Assembly: GCA_028287885.1 (NCBI GenBank)
Contig: JAQBOT010000242.1
Location: forward strand, 1-10,732
Length of the DNA stretch: 10,732 nucleotides
Direction: 5' to 3'
Source of the DNA: Pedobacter sp.
GTDB taxonomy: Bacteria > Bacteroidota > Bacteroidia > Sphingobacteriales > Sphingobacteriaceae
The notes under the pieces were generated by a model. It saw nothing but the letters and a program-made list of their open reading frames with translations, was not told the DNA's origin and searched no databases. Both the position numbers and the translations under genes were made by a program. This document shows positions 1-5,768 of the stretch, in pieces (position 1 is the first letter of the stretch; every line of letters starts with the position of its first letter).

Positions 1-12
1 GAATATTCTTAA

Positions 13-921
13 ATGATCTCACAAATAGTTACAAACATGACGAAAGTATCAGTAGTAATGCCAGTTTACGGCCAATGGGATCTTGTGCAACGCAACATTG
101 AATCTTTATTAAAGTATGATAAACCAAATTTACATGAGATTATTATTGTTGATGATTGCTCCCCAGATTGTAATCCGACCAACATCAACCATCCACTTGT
201 AAAACTAATCAAAAACAACACGAATTTAGGTTATGCTGGAACCGTGAATAATGGACTGAGGTTAGCATCATCTGAAATCATCATTCTGCTAGATTCCGAT
301 GCTTATCTAATTAGCCCAATTGTAAAACATTTAGAAGAGATATTAAAGGGTGATCCAACGATCGGTCGTCTTGGCTTCACGTCGAAAGGAGAGTAGGGTC
401 AAATTATAGGAAGTTTCCAAAACGAGCCTACGCTAGCAGGTTACATTGTAGGGCAAGCTGTAGAAGCCAAGTTTCAAAAGCTTTTGAAAACACAAAGAGG
501 TAGAGTCATTCCATTTTCATGTTGTCTCGGATTTAGGAAGGCATGTTTGGAAGGTATTGACTACTTCGATGCCAAGACATTTCCACAGGTTGAGGCCGAC
601 GTAGAACTGGCCTTGCGAATCCATCAGTCAAAATGGAAAGTAACCGTAACTAATCAGATAGTTGTTTCACATCAGGGTGGGAATTCCTATAAGATTAATA
701 GCAAGCGTGTGCGATTATATCATGATGGTAAATGGAATTTATTTAGAAAACACAAGAAAATTAACTCGCCTGATCTCACCAAATTCTTGCTTCGCACCCG
801 CATTTATTTGGAAATTTGTGTATTGCGATACATGAAACTGTTCTATAATAGTGAAAGCCAGATTATAGATAAACTCAACGGAAGAAAACAGTTACTAAAG
901 GATGTACAAAGCTATATGTAA
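13..921 (+). pseudogene. GT2 family glycosyltransferase interrupted by an in-frame amber stop
   Basis: Probably a glycosyltransferase that moves a sugar from a nucleotide-sugar donor to a glycan acceptor at the inner membrane face. Codons 1-127 hold the GT-A nucleotide-binding half: VSVVMPVYG near residue 12, IIIVDDCSPD (D47, D48), NLGYAG at 71-76 and the metal-binding DSD at 94-96. Codon 128 is TAG (394-396). The same frame then stays open for 174 codons to the TAA at 919-921 and carries the usual C-terminal GT2 features: CCLGFRKA near 170, EADVELALRI near 194, and a later SHQGG. The two halves therefore read as one ~302-residue protein split by a single nonsense codon. The right half has only weak restarts, such as TTG at 484. 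Translation could begin at ATG 13 or ATG 37; the second gives the more typical MTKVSVVMPVYG start. It lies 28 bp before the next glycosyltransferase gene, so they are probably co-transcribed. The stop could be a real mutation, a base error or a readthrough site. The acceptor sugar cannot be inferred. Confidence 0.8.
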
Positions 922-949
922 CTAATTTGAACACTAAGCACACCCCTAA

Positions 950-2038
950 ATGAGGATTTTAATTTTATCACATCAATTCTTTCCAGATATCGGAGGTATC
1001 GAGATCAACTCGGAAATTTTGGGCTATTCATTTTCGAAGTTGGGGCACGAAATCCATCTGGTTACCTGGACCGAATATACCGGGCCGGACAATTTTCCAT
1101 TTAAAGTCATTAGAAATCCATCATTTAGAACGCTCTTTGCTCAACATAATTGGGCAGATGTAATTTTGGAAAATAATCCTTGTTTGAGGTTGGCATGGCC
1201 TAATCTATTTTTCAGAAAGATATCTGTTGTTGTGTTAAATACATGGGTATCAAGGATGGATGGTACACTGGGTTTGCAAGACCGTTTGAAGTTTGTGTGG
1301 CTGAAACGAGCAAGCCGGGTAATCGCAGTCAGTGACGCAGTAAGAAACATCTGTTTTAAGAATGCCAAAGTAATTGGCAATCCTTACAGTTCCGAAAAAT
1401 TCAAAATATTAAAAGAAAACCCAAGAGATAAAACGTTTGTATTTCTTGGAAGATTGGTCTCCGATAAAGGTGCCGATTTAGCAATACGAGCTTTGTGTCA
1501 GCTTATAATGGACTCTAAAGTTGATAAACGAGAATCTCCATATTCATTAACCATCATAGGTGATGGTCCTGAGTTGCAGGTCCTTCAAACACTAGCAATC
1601 GATTTAAAGGTAATTAACAACTTAACGTTTAAAGGTTCAATGACTGGTATACAGTTAACGGCCTGCCTAAATGAGCATAAATATCTCTTAGTGCCATCTT
1701 TATGGAAAGAACCATTCGGGAACGTCGCATTAGAAGGATTAGCATGTGGTTGTATTCCGATTGTTTCCGATGGGGGTGGACTACCCGATGCAATTGGTAT
1801 GGCCGGGTTGGTTTTTCAACGTGGAAACCTTATTTCACTAGTATCGACCATGAAGAAGCTTATTAAAGATACCAACCTGCAAGAAAGACTGAAATTGAAT
1901 GCCATATCTCATTTAGAAAAGCATCAGCCTGATGTAGTCGGTAAACAGTATTTAGACGTCATTGTTGAAGCTTATGAGCTAATAAGCAATTGCAAACGAG
2001 CATATAGCTGTGATTGCAGCTCTAGTACGCTAAAATGA
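950..2038 (+). CDS. GT4 family (GT-B fold) glycosyltransferase
   Basis: Retaining glycosyltransferase of the GT4/RfaG type, expected to act in the cytoplasm or on the inner membrane face during surface polysaccharide assembly. The 362-residue length is normal for the family. The N-terminal Rossmann domain starts with MRILILSHQFFPDIGGIE, where the glycine-rich turn sits in the acceptor side of the cleft. The C-terminal domain starts near residue 160 with VFLGRLVSDKGADLAIRAL, followed by LTIIGDGPEL. The E-x7-E motif that contacts the nucleotide-sugar donor is present as EPFGNVALE (E254 and E262), followed by GLACGCIPIVSDGGGLPD. ATG 950 is chosen because the core beta strand begins at residue 2. 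There is no obvious Shine-Dalgarno site, which is usual in Bacteroidota. It follows the broken GT2 gene by 28 bp, so they are probably in one transcript. The last ~12 residues (rich in Cys and Ser) lie beyond the conserved fold. Donor and acceptor are unknown. Confidence 0.9.
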   Translation: MRILILSHQFFPDIGGIEINSEILGYSFSKLGHEIHLVTWTEYTGPDNFPFKVIRNPSFRTLFAQHNWADVILENNPCLRLAWPNLFFRKISVVVLNTWVSRMDGTLGLQDRLKFVWLKRASRVIAVSDAVRNICFKNAKVIGNPYSSEKFKILKENPRDKTFVFLGRLVSDKGADLAIRALCQLIMDSKVDKRESPYSLTIIGDGPELQVLQTLAIDLKVINNLTFKGSMTGIQLTACLNEHKYLLVPSLWKEPFGNVALEGLACGCIPIVSDGGGLPDAIGMAGLVFQRGNLISLVSTMKKLIKDTNLQERLKLNAISHLEKHQPDVVGKQYLDVIVEAYELISNCKRAYSCDCSSSTLK

Positions 2039-2280
2039 AGCAAGTAGGGAAAAAACTTGTCATGTGGGCGGAATGTAAACCAATTTTTTTATAGATAAAG
2101 AATAGTGATACATGAGCCGGTTGTCAATTCGACCTGCCTCAGTTGATGCATAACTTTTATATGGTTGCTAACTCGTGAATTAAAGCTTACTAGTCATCCT
2201 TGGCAACTTACGGTTGACTAATCCAAGATAATCGATGGACTAATCAAGTCTAATAATACTAGAAGCTGCTGTCGGAATAC

Positions 2281-2293
2281 ATATATATATATA
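2281..2293. repeat. Short AT dinucleotide tract upstream of the GT2 gene
   Basis: An uninterrupted ATATATATATATA run (6.5 units) lies 43 bp before the ATG at 2337, where promoter or 5' leader sequence would be expected. Dinucleotide tracts can change length by replication slippage, but this one is short. No consensus TAnnTTTG box was found in the 283-bp gap (2039-2321), which otherwise shows no gene. Confidence 0.5.
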
Positions 2294-2336
2294 ACTGAAC
2301 AAAATCTTTACATTAAGAAGATTGATAAACTTATTA

Positions 2337-3311
2337 ATGATGAAAGTTGGAGTAATTATAGGTACGTACAATAATGTCAGCTATATTTTTGATACGATTA
2401 AATCGGTAAAAGGCCAACACTTTAATAATTGGTCTTGTATAATCATTGATAATGGTAGTATAGATGATACAGTTTCTATAATTAAACATAGCATAGAAAA
2501 CGATAGCAGATTTCAGTTTTTTCAAAAAGATAACGAAGGACCGTCCGCTGGGAGAAATTATGGCTACTCCAAATTACCTGAAGATGTCGAATACGTGCAC
2601 TTTTTAGATGGAGATGATCTGTTAAAACCAGACTTTTTAAATCAAATGGTTTTATACCTGGAGGACAATAAAGATGTCGGACTGCTAGGCTGTCAATATG
2701 ATGTTATTGATGAAAATGGAGCATATGTAGGACCAGGATACAGAAGCCGTTTCGCCCCAAACTCCTTTGGATTTCCTAGAAAACTGACTGATAGTGAATT
2801 CAATACTCCCTTTGAAACTTTCTTTTCGGCAACAGGGCAGGGACCATTCGGGTTATTTAGAAACAGCATATTTAAATTGACATCTGGATATGAAATAGAC
2901 TTTTGGTCACATGAAGACTCTGATATCTTTTGCCAAATGGGTTTAATAGCGAAAGTTCATTATATACCTACCAGGTTATACCAAAAACGAGTACACGCTG
3001 ATAATCTAACTTTCTCTCCAAGAGCGAGCTACGAGAAATTCAGGAACAAGTGGGACTTATATGTATCTGATAATAGACAAGTTAATGACAGGATAGAAAA
3101 AGCATTAAAATATTATTACGGCATTCATGCTCCACTCAGGCATTTTAAGATATTTATTATGGCTTCCAAAGAGTTCGCTTACAAAAGAGAGAGAAGCAAG
3201 TTTAACTGGATGTTGAAGCTTTTTAAAGATGGAGTTAATGATTTATTTTTAAAAAAGGCTTTGAAAGCTCGTTTGTCGGAAAGGAAGCAATTTCTGTCAG
3301 TTTCTTCCTGA
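2337..3311 (+). CDS. GT2 family glycosyltransferase
   Basis: Inverting GT-A fold glycosyltransferase, probably transferring a sugar to a lipid-linked glycan intermediate at the cytoplasmic face. It encodes 324 residues counted from ATG 2337. The start is MMKVGVIIGTYNN, the classic first strand of the family, followed by CIIIDNGSIDDT, NEGPSAGRNYG and the metal-binding DGDD motif at residues 91-94. The candidate catalytic-base region is SHEDSD, with E193 and D194. The C-terminal ~100 residues are rich in basic and aromatic residues and may help membrane association. ATG 2337 or ATG 2340 is the likely start. The frame is open back to TTG 2322, but the extra residues do not belong to the fold. 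It is 298 bp from the GT4 gene, so it may have its own promoter, and it ends 42 bp before a strong terminator. It is the last glycan gene visible on this side. Confidence 0.9.
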   Translation: MMKVGVIIGTYNNVSYIFDTIKSVKGQHFNNWSCIIIDNGSIDDTVSIIKHSIENDSRFQFFQKDNEGPSAGRNYGYSKLPEDVEYVHFLDGDDLLKPDFLNQMVLYLEDNKDVGLLGCQYDVIDENGAYVGPGYRSRFAPNSFGFPRKLTDSEFNTPFETFFSATGQGPFGLFRNSIFKLTSGYEIDFWSHEDSDIFCQMGLIAKVHYIPTRLYQKRVHADNLTFSPRASYEKFRNKWDLYVSDNRQVNDRIEKALKYYYGIHAPLRHFKIFIMASKEFAYKRERSKFNWMLKLFKDGVNDLFLKKALKARLSERKQFLSVSS

Positions 3312-3353
3312 TTTTCGAGTTAAGTCAACTTTTGTTAGACTAAAAGATGCAAC

Positions 3354-3395
3354 AAAAAAGCCTGCAATCTTCATCGATTGCAGGCTTTTTTTTTT
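3354..3395. terminator. Bidirectional intrinsic terminator between GT2 gene and tRNA-Lys
   Basis: A perfect 10-bp stem, GCCTGCAATC (3360-3369) with GATTGCAGGC (3376-3385), has a 6-nt loop. It is flanked by A6 on the left (3354-3359) and T10 on the right (3386-3395). Read rightward it gives a hairpin plus a U-tract that ends the glycosyltransferase transcript. Read leftward it gives a hairpin plus U6 directly after the 3' end of the tRNA-Lys gene. The two convergent genes therefore share one terminator. Confidence 0.92.
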
Positions 3396-3396
3396 G

Positions 3397-3469
3397 TGAT
3401 CCCGCTGGGATTCGAACCCAGGACCACTACATTAAAAGTGTAATGCTCTACCAGCTGAGCTACGGAATC
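3397..3469 (-). tRNA. tRNA-Lys, anticodon TTT
   Basis: The minus strand folds as a full cloverleaf. The 7-bp acceptor stem pairs GATTCCG with CGGGATC, with one G-U pair. The D arm has AGCTCAGCTGGTAGAGC, the anticodon loop is CTTTTAA, and the T arm is CTGGG-TTCGAAT-CCCAG. The anticodon TTT lies at 3434-3436, so it reads lysine AAA/AAG codons. The discriminator base is A (3397), as expected for lysine tRNAs. The CCA end is not encoded and must be added after transcription. No other tRNA is next to it. It has its own consensus promoter and a terminator shared with the convergent glycosyltransferase gene. Confidence 0.97.
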
Positions 3470-3489
3470 AAACTTCTTTTTTGAAGTTT
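3470..3489 (-). other. Inverted repeat directly 5' of tRNA-Lys
   Basis: A perfect 7-bp inverted repeat, AAACTTC (3470-3476) and GAAGTTT (3483-3489), is separated by six T. On the minus strand it lies in the short transcribed leader immediately before base 1 of the tRNA, so it could form a small hairpin beside the RNase P cleavage site. The structure is visible; any role in processing is inferred. Confidence 0.6.
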
Positions 3490-3517
3490 CCTCTAAGCGT
3501 TTCCGTTTAAAGTGATG

Positions 3518-3548
3518 CAAATATAGGGCTCATTCCTATACCATGCAA
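3518..3548 (-). promoter_or_regulatory. Bacteroidota-type promoter for tRNA-Lys
   Basis: On the minus strand the -7 box TATATTTG (3518-3525) matches the Bacteroidota consensus TAnnTTTG exactly. A -33 TTG (3546-3548) lies 20 nt upstream. This is the spacing known for the primary sigma factor of the phylum. Transcription would begin near 3510-3513, giving a ~40-nt leader before the tRNA. Confidence 0.8.
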
Positions 3549-3980
3549 GGTTTTATTTAATAAATGAGCTACAAGACTGATATTAAGGGAGATTATTTAA
3601 AACCGGGACTTTTATTGTGCCAGGATCGACACATTCTGATAAGTATACCTTCGCAGAATCAACAAATACTTCCTCAAACTTTCAGGGCTACTCTTTTGTA
3701 GATTATTGGAAGAATAACTAGCCGGGAGGGTTTAAACTAGCGGATATATAGTCGAAGCAGTCCTTGAAGAAGTACATGCCACATTCAGTTAGCTGAGGAT
3801 AGTGATTTCCTAAAGACTTTTTCTTAGCCCATTACATTCTTTATACAAGCTTGCCTTAAACACTTAATAGTATATACAATGGTATTGTTGTAAGTATCAA
3901 TATAGAATCTACAATTCTAATGTTAAATATCGTTCCTGCTTCAAAAAGCTTATATTTATTTAGCCTATACTTTCAGACAT
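3549..3980. other. Gene-poor stretch between tRNA-Lys promoter and HAD leader repeat
   Basis: I see no supported gene here on either strand. All frames have frequent stops. The longest open piece I followed is 3587-3721 on the + strand (44 codons, no good start), without a recognisable domain. The stretch may be eroded coding DNA or simple intergenic sequence. No transposase remnant or terminal inverted repeat was noticed. Confidence 0.5.
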
Positions 3981-4047
3981 GGGATAAACCCTCCAGAATT
4001 GACTCAATATCTTCATCTTTAAACAAAGTATAACAGATGAAGGATAA
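3981..4047 (+). repeat. Upstream copy (R1) of the duplicated HAD-gene leader
   Basis: This is an imperfect direct repeat of 4070-4137 with an 89-bp period. Over the first 48 positions the copies agree at 40, including GGGATAAA, GAATTGACT and AATATCTTCATCTTT. The copy ends with its own ATGAAGGATAA (from 4037), matching the real start ATGAAGAATAA of the phosphatase gene. From that ATG a 19-codon frame runs to TAA at 4094-4096. The inverted repeat CTTCATC (4011-4017) with GATGAAG (4036-4042) can pair over the ATG, with an inner CTTT/AAAG stem. Confidence 0.8.
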
Positions 4048-4069
4048 TTCTTCCTCTAATTCAAAAGAT

Positions 4070-4137
4070 GGGATAAAGGCGTCGGAATTGACTTAATATC
4101 TTCATCTTTGGACAAAGACATATAAAATGAAGAATAA
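4070..4137 (+). repeat. Downstream copy (R2) of the duplicated leader, containing the HAD start codon
   Basis: This is the second copy of the leader repeat, at the 89-bp period; it contains the true start ATG at 4127. CTTCAT (4100-4105) is complementary to ATGAAG (4127-4132), and T4099 can also pair with A4133. An inner CTTT (4106-4109) pairs with AAAG (4114-4117). The loop bases differ from R1 while the stem bases are kept. The fold would hide the start codon. Confidence 0.75.
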
Positions 4138-4624
4138 GGCAATATTTTTAGACCGAGACGGGGTATTAAATCATGAAATGAATGATTACATCTGCCGGGT
4201 TGAAGATTTTAAAATATTAGAATACCAAATCCCTGCATTAAAAAAGCTGTATGACGAAGGATATTTATTAATTATAATCACAAATCAAGGAGGCCTTGCA
4301 CTAAATCGTTACAGCGAGGATCAGCTTAATACAATGCATACATTGCTTTTTGATAAGTTTGAAGAACATGGTGCAAAGTTTACACATGCTTACTTTTGTA
4401 GGCATCACCCTTCCGTGTCAGGGGACTGTGCGTGTAGGAAGCCTAAATCCGGAATGTTGCTTGAAGCCATTCACACATACAATATAGATCCAAAGTTATC
4501 CGTAATGATTGGAGATAAGCCGAGGGATGTTGAAGCGGCAAATGGGGCAGGAGTAAAGGGAATCTTGATTGCGCCAGATGAAGAAATAGTTTATGACAAA
4601 GTGAAAGCTGTTCTAGCAAATTAA
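4127..4624 (+). CDS. gmhB: GmhB-type HAD-IIIA phosphatase (D-glycero-D-manno-heptose 1,7-bisphosphate 7-phosphatase)
   Basis: A soluble cytoplasmic phosphatase that would remove the 7-phosphate of heptose 1,7-bisphosphate on the route to ADP-heptose for LPS core. Of 165 residues, motif I is FLDRDGVLN with nucleophile D9 and acid/base D11. Motif II is TNQGG from T52. The family zinc site is C91-x-H93 and C101-x-C103. Motif III is RKPKSGM, with K105 or K107. Motif IV is GDKPRDVEAA, with D130 and D134. The C-x-H plus C-x-C zinc loop next to RKP is typical of GmhB and of the related histidinol-phosphatase branch, so the exact sugar substrate is inferred. The protein is slightly shorter than E. 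coli GmhB (191 aa) but has every catalytic motif. ATG 4127 puts motif I at residues 7-15, the normal place. It stands alone rather than in an operon, after a duplicated leader. The role fits the glycan genes nearby. Confidence 0.85.
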   Translation: MKNKAIFLDRDGVLNHEMNDYICRVEDFKILEYQIPALKKLYDEGYLLIIITNQGGLALNRYSEDQLNTMHTLLFDKFEEHGAKFTHAYFCRHHPSVSGDCACRKPKSGMLLEAIHTYNIDPKLSVMIGDKPRDVEAANGAGVKGILIAPDEEIVYDKVKAVLAN

Positions 4625-4984
4625 AAAAACCTTGTTACTGTGGCCGATATATGCAATCCAGCCTTATAAAGGGTTAAACTTTTGGAGCTTTGCATACAGT
4701 GCCAAGCGCTTTCTTTATCTTAAATTGCTTTTCAGCGAGGTATCGTTGTAATAGGAACCAGCACGTAGTTGCTCAGGCCATTATATTGCGAATCCTGTCT
4801 AACACTTTCAACACTATATGAAGGCAAATCTGTTAAGCTTCTTCGATCCGAACCTAGGTGTTTGTGTCGGGGAGGATTTCATACATAAATTGGTCTAGAG
4901 ATGTCCCAATGCTGCATTGGCTAATCACAGATACTAAATCAACACCAAGATGAATATAATGAATTCGCTTTTTTATCTTAAGAG
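4625..4984. other. Gene-free stretch between HAD phosphatase and SRP RNA
   Basis: No coding frame of useful length was found on either strand. The only structure noticed is a perfect 6-bp inverted repeat, CCAATG (4906-4911) and CATTGG (4915-4920), with a 3-nt centre. No T-run follows it, so it is not a clear terminator. No strong terminator for the phosphatase gene was recognised here. Confidence 0.5.
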
Positions 4985-4997
4985 AAAAAATAAAAAA
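4985..4997 (-). terminator. U-rich tract ending the SRP RNA
   Basis: On the minus strand the closing stem of the SRP RNA (CTTGCCC) is followed at once by TTTTTTATTTTTT. The terminal helix of the RNA plus this tract would act as an intrinsic terminator. Confidence 0.6.
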
Positions 4998-5094
4998 GGG
5001 CAAGCAACTTCTATCGCACCGCTACAACTTTCTACCCTTGCTTCGTTCCCGCCCTGGGGGAGTTCAAAAGGAGCTGATCGTAGAAGACTTGCCC
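4998..5094 (-). ncRNA. ffs: Bacterial small signal recognition particle RNA (4.5S-type)
   Basis: This is the RNA scaffold of the signal recognition particle. It binds Ffh and docks FtsY to deliver nascent membrane and secreted proteins. On the minus strand the ~97-nt RNA closes with GGGCAAG (5088-5094) paired to CTTGCCC (4998-5004), followed by CTTCTA paired with TAGAAG. At the tip is the conserved helix 8: CCCCCAGGGC, then CG-GGAA-CG (5044-5051) with a GGAA tetraloop, then AAGCAAGGG. The AGG side opposite AGCA is the hallmark Ffh-binding internal loop. The AACT/AGTT pairing extends the hairpin. There is no Alu domain, as in Gram-negative bacteria. A consensus promoter sits 5 nt before the inferred first base, and a U-tract follows the last. 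The exact ends are inferred from the closing stem. Confidence 0.9.
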
Positions 5095-5098
5095 ACTG

Positions 5099-5128
5099 CA
5101 AATGTAAGAAAAGACATTAGTTCCCAAA
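5099..5128 (-). promoter_or_regulatory. ffs: Bacteroidota-type promoter for the SRP RNA
   Basis: On the minus strand TACATTTG (5099-5106) matches the -7 consensus TAnnTTTG exactly. A -33 TTTG (5125-5128) lies 18 nt upstream. The start of transcription expected a few bases after the -7 box coincides with the GGGCAAG that begins the RNA. Confidence 0.85.
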
Positions 5129-5768
5129 ACAAATTTTTGCAATTAAGCCATTACTAGGAGGAATTCTGAGCCAATCATTTGATTTATAATGGGTTTATTT
5201 TTATGATAAATTTGATACTAACCTAATTGCAGTCATTTAGCTTGCTAACTCGCGCTTTTTACCACTTGTTTTTTAATTTTTCATTAGAGAATGTGGATTA
5301 TTAGGATTCCAACTCGAATGCCTGCAGCCGGGTAGTGCATCAATTTGCCTTAAGAAGGCAAGCAGTACCATAAAGAACCATTCCTATCAGTAAATTGATA
5401 TAGCTATACAACACAATACAGGTTGATGACTGTAAGGATCAAACAGCCAAAATGAATATCCAATTTATAGTATCCATCTATTGTGCATCCAAATACAAGA
5501 AGTTTAAAATTCAAGTTTTATCCTAATAAGACATTAAAATGCAGCTATCTAGTGTTTTTCCTCCATTTAAACTTTACGAAAAAATGTAATAAAAATACCA
5601 CAGAATTTCACAAATTTAACAGCATCATAAAATACCTACGGTTTAATTACGATATTAACAATATTCCCCCGCTTTCTTGTTGTACTATTTAAGACATTCC
5701 CAAATTTATATAAATTTTATAAATCAGTAAATTAATCTTTATCTTAGTGTTTCATTGACACTTACTTT
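5129..5768. other. Long non-coding region upstream of gltB
   Basis: These ~640 bp hold no convincing gene. A 69-codon GTG-started frame at 5483-5692 has no recognisable domain, an odd composition and no partner gene. Items visible are a + strand TAAATTTG (5207-5214), a perfect -7 box match but with the nearest upstream TTTG (5178-5181) 25 nt away, which is too far, and a hairpin at 5345-5361. The gltB promoter presumably lies here, but no good TTG...TAnnTTTG pair was found close to its ATG. Confidence 0.5.
5345..5361. other. Inverted repeat in the gltB upstream region
   Basis: TTGCCTT (5345-5351) and AAGGCAA (5355-5361) form a perfect 7-bp stem with an AAG loop. No T-tract follows on either strand, so it is not an evident terminator. 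It could be an operator-like site or chance. Confidence 0.35.

Noticed and set aside
3587..3721. A 44-codon open piece on the + strand that reads like the tail of a protein (ends near FVDYWKNN)
   Set aside because: It has no proper start and follows a stop directly. Its length is within chance for AT-rich DNA and no family was recognised, so a gene remnant cannot be supported.
4103..4110. CATCTTTG in the phosphatase leader as a -7 promoter box
   Set aside because: It has one mismatch to TAnnTTTG, and the nearest TTG (4088-4090) is only 12 nt upstream, well below the usual ~18-21 nt spacing.
4906..4920. Inverted repeat CCAATG/CATTGG as a terminator of the phosphatase gene
   Set aside because: The stem is only 6 bp, no T-tract follows, and it lies nearly 300 bp after the stop codon.
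5155..5160. AGGAGG resembling a strong Shine-Dalgarno site
   Set aside because: No start codon with an open frame follows at a suitable distance, and Bacteroidota genes rarely use such sites.
5483..5692. A 69-codon open frame upstream of gltB, starting with GTG
   Set aside because: No recognisable domain, no start context, composition typical of translated AT-rich non-coding DNA, and no coding neighbour on its strand nearby.
5701..5708. Minus-strand TAAATTTG before gltB as a divergent promoter
   Set aside because: There is no TTG at the required distance upstream and no gene on the minus strand to serve. The surrounding run of A and T makes chance matches likely.
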